Positions 1-11,873 of a DNA stretch of 64,000 bases are shown here, in pieces. The stretch covers positions 40,771,820-40,835,819 of the forward strand of contig OY987301.1 of assembly GCA_963920635.1 (NCBI GenBank), given 5' to 3'. A program made the translations under genes and the position numbers. Within the stretch, counting starts at the first letter, position 1, and every line of letters starts with the position of its first letter. The notes beneath the pieces were generated by a model that was not told the DNA's origin, searched no databases, and saw only the letters and a program-made list of their open reading frames with translations. Source of the stretch: Pseudeuparius sepicola (lineage: Eukaryota; Arthropoda; Insecta; Coleoptera; Anthribidae).

Positions 1-707
1 AAATAACCACATTTTATAGTTTTCTATCATATTTTATACATACATTATATACGTATGAGTTGGTGTCATTTTAGATTCTTACTAATAGATGTCGCGAACA
101 TTTTTGGATTGTTTCGAAGAACCAGTGTTTGAGAATGATTAACGAGGGCTGAAAATCAAAAATAAGGCAATACGTCGGTTGATATAGTATCTACAGAGGC
201 TGCATAAAGTGAGGATTGTAACAATGATATACAGATCATTGGGATTGTAAGGAATAAGTTCATATTTTGGAAACATGTTTTCGGGAGAATCCCCGTTCTA
301 TTTAAAATTGTTTGGAAAAAGTTTGGAGTCATAACCTCAATTTTAAAGGCTTAAAAAAGGTGTTTTTTAAAAGTTATAGTTGCCAAGTTAACATTTTTTC
401 TCTAATTCTAGCGGCTATAACCTTTAAAATAGCATCATTTTGGAAACCTTTGAAATGTGCTAGTTTTTACAACAGGTTATAAATAAAATTCTGCTGATAC
501 AGGTAACCAAACACACTCTTCGATGACGTTTTATTCCATCCTTGGCTTGAAGACTTCATAACGATTGGTTATGGTGACATAATTTTTTCGAAATTTTAGA
601 AAAATACGTTCTATACTGTCGAAGACGTCATATTCCAGAACAACCATAATATCAAAAATACAATGTTATGATCCGAAAAGAAAAAATTGTTTCCGAGAAA
701 TTTTGGA
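1..707. other. AT-rich stretch, no gene recognised
   Basis: I see no convincing coding region, RNA gene or element boundary. The stretch is AT-rich with short oligo-A and oligo-T runs. Confidence 0.5.
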
Positions 708-717
708 TAGTGTATTG

Positions 718-1358
718 CGAAGGCGTCCTGGGGCCACGTCCTCTTTTTTTCCCTAAAAATTTGCACTTTTTTCAGTAAATTTTACAGATTATCCTGTAAA
801 ATTTACACTTTTAAACCTGTAAATTTTACACTTTATTTTCTGTAAAATTTACACTTTTTTCTGTAAAATTTACACTTTTTTCTGTAAAATTTACACTTTT
901 AAATCTGTAAATTTTACACTTTTTTTCTGTAAAATGTACAGATTATTCTGTAAAATTTACATATTATTCTGTAAAATTTACGCTCTTTTCTGTAAATTTT
1001 ATAGATTATTCTGTAAATTTTACAGAAAAAAGTGTAAAATTCACAGAAAAAAGTGTAAAATTTACAGAATAATCTGTAAAATTTACAGAAAAAAGTGTAA
1101 ATTTTACAGAATTATCTGTAAATTTTAGAGAGAGAAAAGTGTAAAATTTGCAGAATAATCTGTAAAATTTACAGAAAAAAGTGTAAATTTTACAGATAAA
1201 TCTGTAAATTTTACAGAAAAAAGTGTAAAATTTACAGATTTAAAAGTGTAAATTTTACAGAATAATCTGTAAAATTTACATAATAATCTGTAAAATTTAC
1301 AGAAAAAAGTGTAAATTTTAAGGAAAAAAAAAGAATACGTGGCCCCAGGACGCCTTCG
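718..1358. mobile_element. Foldback-like DNA element made of tandem repeats
   Basis: The ends are inverted repeats: CGAAGGCGTCCTGGGGCCACG at the left is mirrored at the right end. The whole interior is made of about 20-bp units based on TGTAAAATTTACAC, alternating in both orientations, so the 641-bp element can fold on itself along its length. It is flanked by TAGTGTATTG (708-717) and TAGTATATTG (1359-1368), a probable 10-bp target duplication with one mismatch. Long inverted repeats built from short tandem repeats and a duplication of about 9-10 bp are the hallmarks of Foldback elements, which are often placed near Mutator-like transposons. No transposase is encoded: the short ORF at 934-1128 is only repeat translated into a low-complexity peptide. 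Boundaries are firm; the superfamily is an inference. Confidence 0.8.
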
Positions 1359-1368
1359 TAGTATATTG

Positions 1369-2579
1369 TTTTAAGATTTTCGTGAAATAAAATAATTGAC
1401 TATTCCTTAATAGATTTTAAAATATCTTGTCTCAAAATTAAAAAAAAAAATGTGAAAGACAATAAATGTTCCAACATGTTTACACATGAGTATATTTCCC
1501 ATTGTCGTCTATCCTCTCGTATTTTCCGCGGCCGTCACAGTGTTTGTCTGTCGCACGTGAGCGAGGCCGATGCGATGGCCTATTTTTGCTCCCGATCGGA
1601 TTGTTCCGGGAGCGATGGGGATGCGGGGCGACGTCGGATGGGACATGCAGTCTATCCGGAAAATGGGATTGAAGGGAGTCGCGACACCGGGAGGAGGGGA
1701 GGGGGGAGGAGGCGGTTCGAGCTGCGGGTGATAGGTTTGGCAGACGTGAGGGGGTCCTTGGATTATTCGTATACTTTATGTTTTGAGAATTCGCTTGTTG
1801 AAAACGATGTAAACAGGAGAAGGATGGAAGGAGTGGGTAAAACATTTATATAAATTGTGTAGGCATAATCAACATATATGTAGGTACCTATACCTAATAA
1901 GATTTTAAAAGGCAACTTTGAGGTCGGGACATTGCGACATTATACAGGGTTATCCAGCTTTATTTACCTAACTTCCAGAATCGATAGAAAAGTCAGTGTT
2001 TTTCCTATAAACATATATCGTTCTATATGTGGAATTGTTAAAGATAGGATTTTTAAAAATAGGTAAAATGCTAAAAGCGTGGTAAAATGATAAAAAAGTA
2101 ATGTAACTCGCTAAACGATTTGAATTTTGCCACTAATAAACGAGAACACAATAATGGAACTACAGGAGTCTCAATTTATTTCTAATTTGTATTGCTTCAT
2201 TTTGTTGGCATTTTACCCGTCCCAACTTTTTTTTGAAACGATTTTTTAAAAAGCCATGCATTTCTAGATAAATGTCTATAGGAGCACTATTTTCTTAGAA
2301 TTAACATTACAATTTATCGGAAACAAGAAAAGGTAAATTTTCCAGTGGGGTATCATGTCAGTGAAAAAAAAAAGTAGATTCTGTAATGAGGTTAGAATGA
2401 AAAAATTCCATACGAGCGTGAGGAACCACGAGAATCTAATTTTTTCATTATAACCGAGTAACAGACTGTATTTTCTCCACGACCATTCGTGAATGTAATT
2501 ATTCTCCACGACCAGAAAGTCAAAAAACAATTAAATTAAATTTGAACAAAACAAGTTATTTATTCACGCATTTTGCATG
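1369..2579. other. Unique DNA with a GC-rich island
   Basis: Positions about 1505-1740 are clearly GC- and CpG-rich against an AT-rich background. Overlapping ORFs on both strands (1452-1853 plus, 1480-1845 minus) are low in complexity and look like a composition effect rather than genes. At about 1945 there is a TATACAGGGTTATCC stretch resembling the ends of the foldback elements further right. No other feature is supported in this interval. Confidence 0.4.
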
Positions 2580-2981
2580 TTACATTGAATTAATATGTAT
2601 ATTTATAGTATTTATACAATTATTGAATTTGAAAACTGGTGCATTGGAAATATTTTCCGTAATTTTTTTCAACACAGGTTGGTTTGTAGATGCGGAGTTA
2701 ACAGACGTATAGCAAGACGAATTGGAACATGAAGGGGCAATTACTGACGATCCAGTAATTGACGAGACTAATTGATTTGCTACATTTATTCGATTTTGTA
2801 GAGAATTTTCTATATATCCTTCTGCTACTTGAGAAGACTTCCAGCCCCCATGTCTTTTTAATGTTGTAATATTCTCACCTACGTTTACCAACGTAGTCGC
2901 TGACGTACGGCGGAAACAGTGGCCAGTATATTCTTGTGTGTTTTCTAGATTCAGGAACGTGGCAATTTGTTTAGGCCTATT

Positions 2982-3663
2982 CTGCCCAAAAATGGCAAAA
3001 GGCAGTAAGTGACAAATGTTCAAAAATTACATTTTTAAATATTTGGATGGGGCAGTAAGTGAAGCATCTCTTGAATTAATCTCCTTTAAAAAAATCATAC
3101 GTGTGTCCAAATAAAATGGGATGGCAAACAGCAGTATGTGCTTTTATTTTAAACAACTGGAAGGCACAAGGCAGTAAGTGGATGAACTTGACTTACTGCG
3201 GTATACCTTAGTATGACCCTCGCCTTTTCAAAATATTGTACTTTGTCAAACAGCAGTATGTGCTGGAATTGGGACCTCTGATGCCAGAAAACCGGAAACT
3301 TTTCTGGATTAATTTAAGAGAAACTAATATTGATGACTTAACTACTGCAGCTGAGTAAAAATTAATCATTCAATAAATGTTTTTAAAAGCCAATCTTCCT
3401 AATTGTTTCACTTACTGCTAATTGTCTTAACTCAATTATTTCAAAATACTGATGCAGAAGGCAGTAAGTGATTTTTTCTTAAATTTGACAGGGAAATGTT
3501 CCATGAACATTACAGAAGAAAACTACATTGTTTTAATTTATATTTTGACCCCAGTTTCGTTTCTTAAAGCTATTATTACGAACAAGCAATGCAATTTCAT
3601 TAAGGTGCGATTTATTCAAATTCTATGTTTTGCCACTTACTGCCATTTGCCTTTTTTGGGCAG
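2982..3663. mobile_element. 682-bp DNA transposon with reiterated GCAGTAAGTG
   Basis: Terminal inverted repeats run inward from CTGCCCAAAAA and include GGCAAA and GGCAGTAAGTG on both sides. TATT stands immediately outside each end (2978-2981 and 3664-3667), a 4-bp target duplication. About nine copies of GCAGTA(A/T)GTG or its complement are spread through the body (for example 3002, 3051, 3131, 3171, 3253, 3409, 3461 and 3634), more than the termini explain. No transposase frame is present, so it is non-autonomous. Removing the insert and one TATT restores the recombinase reading frame exactly, which proves the boundaries. Superfamily unknown; Chapaev, Sola and Ginger are known groups with 4-bp duplications. 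Confidence 0.88.
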
Positions 3664-3946
3664 TATTACCCAGTTTATTTATGCCAATTACTTGGCGTGT
3701 ACATTTATTTTTTTGGAAATTAATAAAAAAATTATCAGGCGGAACAAGAGAAGGTCTCAATGCCCAGTATTTCTTTAAAATATTATAATAAAAATCTCCC
3801 GTGATTGTAAATTCTCTTGATTTTTTAGTTTTCGTATTAGGAACTGCAATTAGTATTGCGGAACCTTAATCTTTAATGTCAGAAACTTTCATGTTGTAAA
3901 GTTCATTCTTACGACAAGCCCCAAAAACACCAATTACAAGGGCGAC

Positions 3947-3995
3947 CTAAAATAACTAAATTTTATTAAGTTATTTGAGAGATAATTTTTACTAC
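3947..3995 (-). other. 49-bp spliceosomal intron in recombinase pseudogene
   Basis: On the minus strand the exon ends ...GCTACAAAG, followed by GTAGTAAAA at the donor and GTTATTTTAG at the acceptor. Joining the flanks keeps the frame through a conserved stretch (DVMYLATK then VALVIGVFGACRK). Very short GT-AG introns of this size are typical of insects. Confidence 0.75.
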
Positions 3996-4422
3996 CTTTG
4001 TAGCTAAATACATCACATCCAGAGCATTTTCTAAGAATTTACTAACATTTTCTTCTGTAAAAACTTTCGATTTCTTAGGTAAATAGTTTTCAGAAGAGCG
4101 TTTTAGTAAAGATTTTAATTTTTGTATTTTGATATATCGATATCATGTTTCACATTTATCGTTGCTTTTAAAATTGAATACATTTTCCATAGAGTCGAGG
4201 ATTTCCATTTTTTTAAGAAATCACCAAAAAATGCAATTAAAACATTTTCAGAAAATGAGGTCGTTTTCTGTTCTTGTTGCCACTCCCTTAACAACGCATA
4301 ATATTTTTCATATTCATGTTTCGATTTTTGCGGCAGCAGGTTCTCACTTTTATATTATTTGCACAATTTGTAATTTCAGGTGGAGTATTATCAAATTCCA
4401 TATCAAAATCACTTTCACTCAT

Positions 4423-5672
4423 TTTATTTAACTTAAAACACGTTCGAAAATACTTATTATGACGCGCACCCCCACCCCACGCCGCTATTGTTGACAGCGA
4501 GGTTGACAGTCTTGAAATCCATGGCACTCTATGCTGTGTTTAGTTCGATTAGCGTATATAATAAAATTATTTTAAGAAGTCCTTACTGGGACTGTCAAAT
4601 GGTAATTTCGCCATCCTAAGTTGGCAAAAAAAGCAACCTGGTCATAAGCCCAGGTCAGTAACGAGCCTATTTGCACAATGAATAACTACTAATTACACGA
4701 ACAAGAACAACATAGATAACGGTAAAACTCATGAAACGTATAAATACCCGCGAATATTTTCACTGCCCAAAGTTTGAACCCTTTTGAACGATCCGGAAAA
4801 CCTTCACTGTCACTTTCACAACACCGAAACAAAATTTGCCTGAGTCCGCCCCATAGATGCTGGCGCAAGTGGCTGATTTTAACAAAATACCAAAATGAAA
4901 GTGTTTCCGTGACGTTTGAAATTATTATTAAAATGAGTTGTAGTCATAGTTATTTTTATTTGTAGCGGTATAATCGTGATTGGCAATAGGGTTGTTATTT
5001 TATTATGTTCTTTTTTCGTATCACTTGGGTAACTTTTCACATCATAAATCAATGAGTGACGTCATTAACTGGTTGAGACACATATACCATTGTTATGCCC
5101 ATAGTTAACAGAAAATTTCTAGGGATTTTGTGGAGACTGTCATCTGACAAAATCGCGACTTCTTACAGTAATCGGGGTATATCATTCATTCATTGTCTTG
5201 TTATGGAATGAAAATATATAAAATAATGCAATGATTTATTATTATTATTAGTACGAAATATTAGTATCCCTATTATTATATTGTTTATTTATGTTGTGTC
5301 CTGGAAATACAATATGCAAAACACTCGAGAAGCAAGTATTTAAGAATAAATCATCTCGCTCTAAAGTGAGAATTTTTAAGTTCTATTATTAAAAATGATT
5401 TTAGAATACTTACATTCACGAATGGTCAAACTGTACAAATGGTTCAAACTGTACTTTAGGACAAAGGGGCACTTTATTAATCATAATAATTATCATACAT
5501 GGTTCTTTTAAATACCGACGGGTTCAGGAATAACATTAGATACTTAGATACTACATAACCCTACATCATACCCAAAATTGAACGACTTTCGACCCGTGGT
5601 TTACTTATTTGCAGAGTATATTGGTTAGAGTTTGACCCAACTAGAGCACTCTAGCACCGCCGAATAAATAGT
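4423..5672. other. No gene recognised
   Basis: Mostly AT-rich DNA. A small GC-richer patch lies near 4450-4530 just upstream of the recombinase start. The short ORFs here have no recognisable motif. Nothing else can be supported. Confidence 0.4.
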
Positions 5673-5793
5673 TATTTACATTGCAAGATGCGGAAGTCCG
5701 CTTTTTTGGCCGAGGAGGTTGTAAGGACCGATGAGGCAACGCCCGCGTTGCCTCGGCTCCGAGGCCAAAAAAGAGCTTACGCATCGTGCAATG
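5673..5793. repeat. 120-bp near-perfect palindrome (hairpin)
   Basis: The left half CATTGCAAGATGCGGAAG... to GGCCGAGG is mirrored by the right half, which ends CGCATCGTGCAATG. The centre is the GC-rich GAGGCAACGCCCGCGTTGCCTC. It is short and entirely palindromic, as in a hairpin MITE. It sits in AT-rich DNA, so the structure is not a composition effect. No clear target duplication was found. Confidence 0.65.
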
Positions 5794-5974
5794 TATTATA
5801 TTTTTCCTTATTCCGACAAGTTCCTATTAAAAAAAGGTATAGGTAATTTTAATTAAACGCTAAGGAGTAAATTGTGAGTAATATTCAAAATAAACAATGC
5901 TCATTTACTAAAAATTAAAATAAGTAATAAATATAAGAAATAGAATGCAGCGATAACAAAAAAATAAAAAACTC

Positions 5975-6045
5975 GGGTTTTGTGTGGGACTCAAACCCGT
6001 GACCTACGGTTTACTATCCGGACGCATTTAACCCAGCGTTATGTT
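5975..6045 (-). repeat. tRNA-derived SINE-like fragment
   Basis: On the minus strand GGTTTGAGTCC (5997-5987) matches the Pol III B box at 10 of 11 positions. Upstream, TAACGCTGGGTTAAATGCG (6041-6023) aligns with a tRNA D-arm/A-box. Between them an anticodon-arm-like segment, CCGG plus a 7-nt loop plus CCGT, has the normal tRNA length. The T stem is imperfect and no acceptor stem pairs, so this is not a functional tRNA gene. A SINE head or tRNA relic is most likely; the downstream AT-rich tail is undefined. Confidence 0.45.
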
Positions 6046-6079
6046 TAATTCTGCTTGACTTTCCTATATTTAGCCACAT

Positions 6080-7646
6080 CATTAATTTGACACTAAAAAA
6101 TATATCCATATTCTTAATTTTTCTTTGGCATAATTAGTATTCTTTTTGATCAAAATCAGTTTATAATCAACAAATAATGTGGAAAATATTAAATTTGGCG
6201 CCAGTTTCGAGTTGCTACATATGGTATGGTATGGTTTTAAGGTCCTTGAGGCATAATCGTTGCATCGTTGCTATGCAATATTTTTTGTACCTAGCAACCA
6301 CTTCTTGTCTCTAGCAACAGGGAACCTCGAACATTTCACTTTCGCTTTCGGACCTGTTGGCGAGCATGTAAAGTGAACTTACGGGGGAGGGAGCAGGGAG
6401 CAGGAAAAATAGTATTTTGACTAGAAGGAAGGATATGGTATTCTCGCATCTTCGCCATATAGAGGTAAATGAAATAAAGAGCACAATAATTTCCCGTTTC
6501 ATATTACCACAGACTAACAAATAATACAGACAACTCCATAGCGCATACATGTCAAAAGGAGATTCGCTTTAGTTAAAATCTCCAAATGGAATGCACTACA
6601 GCCAAGTGGCTATTTTTCTGTAAATTGAAATGAAGACTCATTCAATTTTGACACATGGCATTATGAAGATTTCTGTTCTGAAGCTATTATGTGCAATCAC
6701 CGTGACCAAAGCGTACGCATGCGCTTGCTGTCAGTTAGTGACGCTGTCTCAACTTTTCTACGTACAAGACAAAGATAGATATATTATCTGTCTTTGTTTT
6801 ATATATTATATCAATCTGCTTGCAAGCGCTTCCTTCGCTCAGTAACGGTGATTGTACTCATTTACTCTGTGATTACCTATGCGTTTTACATCACTTGTGG
6901 CAGATCTGTATACAATTTTCAGTCCATATAGAATGCCTATACAACAAATTAGATATTAAATTAGCAATGTTGCGATGAATAAAAAGGAGTCCGCCCAATT
7001 TCATTTGACAATGAAACAACGGGGAAACGGCGGCGGCAGTAATGGCATCACGCCCGTTAAATATGTATGGCTATCACCTAATTATTGCTGGGGCTGTGGC
7101 TATAATTACCAGCTGGAATACGAAATTTGGTGCTCGCCAAATTTATCCTCGACCGTACATTGTCTGCAAACGTTGTGTGTTTGGAAAAGTTGGCTTTTGT
7201 AATTCCCTAGTGCACCAATATGGTTGAATACTGTATTTGCTTTTTTCCAGGTGAGTTTATGTTTATATTGTACAGTTCATCCGACAGACGACGGACGTTA
7301 CTCGGACGGAGTCCGGCCCTGGCACGGCTCGGTAATGTGTGTCCTTGAAAGATAGGAACACAACAATCCAAAAGTCCCATTTGTACATTTTTCAGCTAGC
7401 GAAATTCAATTAGCATAGTAGCAAACTAAGAGATTCTACAATCCGCTTTTTAGTTTTATAATAATAATTGGGGTATCAGGCAAGGGTCTAAATTTATTAC
7501 TGTAAAGTAAACACAAACTTCTTATCTACTACTTTCAGCAAACAAGGTTAAAAAAGCAGCATTTTTTATTTTACATCTAGCTAAAATTAATTATAATAAA
7601 AACTAACGAGTTTCCAATTCGATTTTACAAAATAACTTTTTTTTTT
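6080..7646. other. Intergenic or intronic DNA, no gene recognised
   Basis: A moderately GC-rich patch at 7015-7160, which includes an ACGGCGGCGGCAGTAATGG stretch, stands out. It carries two overlapping short ORFs with no recognisable domain. A second patch lies at 7280-7335 and is rich in CGGACGGA-type words. Otherwise AT-rich. Confidence 0.35.
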
Positions 7647-10600
7647 CTTGAAATCGGCAGTGAAGTGTCCCAAAATCGTCATTAAAAGCTCAGAAATCGG
7701 CACTAAAGTAACCCATTATTGTACGATTTTTTCAATAAGTAGGCCTTGGCGAGATGTAAACATCAAACGTCAGACTCGGAACCATCGCCCGTCAAAAGTG
7801 ACCAAATATTCAAAACCCGGCCAATAAAGGCCCATTTAACTATTCGTACACATTGAGAAATTGTTACATACAGCAGCGCAATGTATCAGTATTAAATATT
7901 TTAGTAGGTTTGAATATCAATAGATTTGTTATGGAGGCTGCCAGAGGCCTTGGCAACTAATTCCACACGAGTCATAAAAAGTTGAACTTCAGTGCCTTGG
8001 TACATAACTAACTATTACATTATAAATTATAACATTCAAAATAACTTCACTTGTCATATTTGGTTTTGATTACAATATGTTTCCCATACATAATATTATA
8101 TCTAAAAGAAAATCATATGAAAAACTAAGATCGGTGTGCATGTAGGTATATAAGTTTTCTTTATGCACAATTGTATATTAAGGAAATAAGAAGTAAGTAT
8201 GGGTTAAATGAAGTTACTTGGAACAGCATAAACACCTTTGAATTTTATACGGGTGATTTCTGCTGAAAAGTCTGGTATTTTTACCAATAGCAGAGCGTGG
8301 TAAATGCTATGAAATAGATCGCGCCCCGTATATCACTGTGTTCCAAGTGCATATGAGTTCATTTACATTTTACCATGGTAGCTCGAGAACAGGCGCCTCG
8401 GCAATAAAATACGAGACAAAACACTTTTTTAACCATATTAAACTGCACCTGGTATTAGTTATTAGTAGTAAAAAGAGATGAAAGAGACAGAGACGATAGA
8501 TATTGTATTAAAAACAAGTGACTGCATGCTGCATGGTCGCCTAATGTTATATCATCACCAATGCATGCACGGGTTACAGTGTTCGACGGCTGGCCACTTG
8601 TGGAGCGAAATGCGGTGGATGGGCGTGCCATAATTTCACAGAACTTAAGATATACTTGCGGAAACAGTTAAAATCTATATGGACGATATGGCTTTTTAGA
8701 GACCTTTTGACAATATTATATGGTGCATTAACCTTTACGCCGTGTTTGACAGCCTTAAAGAAACCTTAAAAGTGAAATATTATGTTGTTTGCAGAATATG
8801 TATAAATGTATATTTTTGAAAACTGCGTGACGCTTATGTTCTATATTCTTTTTGTGACGCCAATTAGAGTTTTTTTTTATGCTGTTTCCAGTGACTTTAG
8901 AAATTCTATACCTACCTAATTATTTCGGCATTCGCATGAGCATTTTGGTGTTCGGTAAATCCGTTTAAAATATCCTAAAAGATCGCTTAAGCAAAAAATT
9001 TAGAATTCCGTGATAGAAGTATTCTTTAACAAAGAAAATTGGTATAGAACAACTTAAAAATGTGACTGCATAACTTTAGATAATTGAAGAAAAATCACGG
9101 GTTTGCAGCAAAATAGTTTAATATAATGATTTTACACTATTTTTGTAAAATTCCAAGTTTTCGTTCTTGTTTAAGAACTTCGTCATGGCTGAAGATAATA
9201 TAAAATTAAATCATAAAATAAGAAAAAAGACATTAGGTATAGTACCTACTTACATTTTATTTTTAGCGGCATCGTTATAATAATTAAATTAAATATGTTT
9301 AAGAGCCAAAATATAACTAGAAGAGGTATGTTCACTTCAACATTTTCAAATGATATGATAAAAGATGTGGAATTATTAGTAGGTATAATATGTACAAATT
9401 ATGACATTTGTTTTGTTATTAATAAAAGAATAGTGACGAAGTTACAATATATATTATCATCTTTCACTTTTTTCATCCAATTTTTTTTATTTAGTAACTT
9501 CGTCACTATCCTTTTATTAATAACATATTGTACTAATAATTCTACATCTTTTCACATTTAATTTGAAAATTTCGTTCTAGTTATATTTTGGCTTTTAAAC
9601 ATCTTAAATTTAATTATTATAATGATGTCCCAATAACTAAAATGTAATAAGTACTATAATATCTTTTTTCTTATTTTATGATTTAATTTCATATTATCTT
9701 CAGCCCTGACGAAGTTCTTACACAAGAACGAAAGCTTGGAATTTTACAAATATAGTGCAAAGTCATTATATTAAACTATTTTACTGCAAACCCCTGATTT
9801 TTCTTCAAAAATTAGTATATCTGAAGGATGATTTATTAGGACTATACCGCCGCGATTTTCTGGCTTATTTTGCACCCCACGAAGAAACGTAAGATAATAA
9901 AATATGGCAATTTTGGACAGACAATGGTCATATACAAGGTTTCGCGCAATACTAAAAAAAAAAATAAAATTAGCAAAAATTTGCATGGCCTCAAGAGAGC
10001 CGGAAAGCCCTGTGTAATTATCCGAAACTAGTTGATAGTACCAGATTGCATAAACCTTCAAAGTGCTATCAATTTTCAATACAAAAGTTGTATTCTGTCT
10101 CTCTTACAATGAGCATGCTGCGGCTAATAACACTTTGCCCAATTTGAGTTCTCACCAACATCAATAATAATTGAAAGCCGCAGCTTTCACCAACATCAAT
10201 AATAATTGAAAACCGCAGCAAATACATTTCTTCTGAGTAATGCTGTATAGGTACTTTTATACATAATAGTTATTTATATACCAAGGCACTGAAGTTCAAC
10301 TTTTTATGACCCATGTGGAATTTAGTTGCCGAGGCCTCTGGCCGAGGTACATATTATATTTTTTTTAACTGAAAAAAAAATTTTATTAGGCAAGAAACTA
10401 ATAATAATAAATGACCCGTCCATGAACCGACTACGCGCGGCGTTGCCTAACTTTGACCTAGGTCAAGTATGACAAAGCCACGGTGACTTCGAACAGAAAA
10501 ACCAAACTGATGCTTGTTGTGCAGCCTCCATAATAAATCTATTGATATTCAAACCTACTTAAATATTTATACTGCTAGACTGCGCTGCTATAGGTAACAA

Positions 10601-10815
10601 TTTCGCAATATGTACGAATAGTTAAATGGGCCTTTATTGGTCGGGTTTTGAATATTTGGTCACTTTTGACGGGCGATGGCTCCGCGTCTGACTTTTGATG
10701 TTTACATCTCGCCAAGGCCTACTTATTGAAAAAAATCGTACAATAATGGGTTACTTCAGTGCCGATTTCTGAGCTTTTAATGACGATTTTGGGACACTTT
10801 ACTGCCGATTTCAAG
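7647..10815. mobile_element. 3.2-kb long-inverted-repeat element (nested)
   Basis: Left arm 7647-8024 is mirrored by right arm 10262-10815. The shared sequence runs from CTTGAAATCGGCAGTGAAG at the outer end to CAGTGCCTTGGTA at the inner end. The right arm carries 179 extra bases (10342-10520) absent from the left. GGCACTGAAGT-like words occur several times near both arms (about 7657, 7697, 7990, 10285, 10750 and 10790). No transposase was recognised between the arms, and the interior holds a second palindrome. A copy of the inner arm end recurs alone at 53093-53122, so this is a dispersed repeat rather than a one-off local inversion. Confidence 0.7.
9086..9806. mobile_element. Foldback palindrome nested in larger element
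   Basis: Left arm 9086-9445 and right arm 9494-9806 are inverted copies separated by only 48 bp. The outer ends read GAAGAAAAATCACGGG and the mirror. The inner ends read GTGACGAAGTTAC and its mirror. The short ORF at 9295-9561 crosses the loop and is not coding. It sits off-centre inside the 7647-10815 inverted repeat, so it is probably a separate insertion. Confidence 0.75.
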
Positions 10816-11873
10816 AAAAAGATTTTTACAACTACTTATAATATTTAAAAACTTGCCAAAGGCGTAACAGAAGCGATGCTAAATAAATAACACTACTTAA
10901 TAGTAAAATATTTTCTTCATTCCCCATTAAACTACAAATGAAAAATATATCTACCTACTATATAGGTGAAATAAAAAAACTATTACCCCACTAATTTGTG
11001 TAAAATTTCTGACAAATTGGTATATTAATTATTTTTATATTGTTTGTTCTTCTAAGACCTATATAAACCTTGCCATAAATTATTTCTAACGCCAACAAAG
11101 ACAATATTACTAGACCTTTTAAAATTGGTTGTCTAACCTCATCATGGTTCAAGCTACATTAAAAAAAAAAATAAATGCCAATTTTCCCATACAGCACCTA
11201 CTTTGTAGGAACTTTTTCTGACAAAATTTTTGGCTGCCTACCTTTGTATAGAGGTATACGTTGGTAATTAAAATAATCGAGACCTGGCAGAGCTGCTTTT
11301 ATACGACATCATTCCGATGAATTTTGTCGGTTGCTGGATTTCCCCGAAATTCAATTTTGCATGACCCATTTAGAATTTTTCCCCGACCCGCATCTATATT
11401 GTGTTTCCGAAATCAATTTTTGTGTCCGTTCTGTGCCGCAGCCCATCAGCTTTCCCACTCTGGAAACAATACGTCGCAAAAACTGCAGTCTCCAGAAGTC
11501 GTTATTTTTCAAGGACTCCCTGGAAAGCGAGAGAGAGATTTATAATCTGATTTGAACAACACATTTATATTCAATCATTTACCGTTGGCGGCCCTGGAGG
11601 AGAAATCGATATTTTCAATTGATGTTCGCACCTCGGCAGATAAGCGCACCGGTCGATTCAAAGCGTTGGGATAGTGGTGAAATTTTAACCACATATTTAG
11701 ACCATGAAAGACAAATAGGACTTTGTAAATTATTACTAGTCACAACACTCCAAACTAGGAGTAGATACCCCAGAAGCAACTGAATGCTTGTGCAGAAAGA
11801 AAGAAAGAGTTAAACAAAGGCAGAATGTATGTGCAATGTTTTCTGTGCGGTTGTGACCGTCCGCCATTTCTGA
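10816..11873. other. No gene recognised
   Basis: AT-rich DNA with two overlapping short ORFs near 11324-11555 in a slightly GC-richer patch. Positions 11745-11800 contain a segment repeated in inverted orientation at 21558-21613 (shared words include ACTCCAAACTAGGAGTA and AGCAACTGAATGCTTGTGC). Confidence 0.4.

Larger units (their letters stand above)
2580..4422 (-). pseudogene. Decayed tyrosine-recombinase (Crypton-like) gene
   Basis: Three collinear minus-strand blocks belong to one tyrosine-recombinase protein of the kind common in insect genomes. The N-terminal block (4422-3996) begins MSESDFDMEFDNTPPE. The middle block (3946-3668) contains GVFGACRKNELYNMKVSDI with the first catalytic Arg. 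The C-terminal block (2981-2580) contains GHCFRRTSATTL, giving the HxxR pair, and HGGWKSSQVAEGYI with the Trp and nucleophilic Tyr. The family cuts and rejoins DNA through a covalent phosphotyrosine. The gene has a 49-bp intron. It is dead: there are single-base frameshifts near 4357 and near 4118, an in-frame stop at 3866-3868 and a 682-bp transposon insertion at 2982-3663. The start was chosen at the Met of the conserved N-terminus rather than an upstream Met at 4527. Assignment to Crypton or a host-domesticated relative is inferred from memory of the family. Confidence 0.85.

Noticed and set aside
934..1128. 64-codon ORF of repeated CKIY-type units
   Set aside because: It is translation of the tandem repeat inside the Foldback-like element.
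1452..1853. Opposing ORFs in a GC-rich island
   Set aside because: Both strands are open because of base composition; neither shows a domain or splice logic.
3452..3778. 108-codon plus-strand ORF
   Set aside because: It crosses the right end of the transposon into the recombinase gene read backwards.
5975..6045. Functional tRNA gene
   Set aside because: B box and anticodon arm are recognisable, but the acceptor stem and T stem do not pair.
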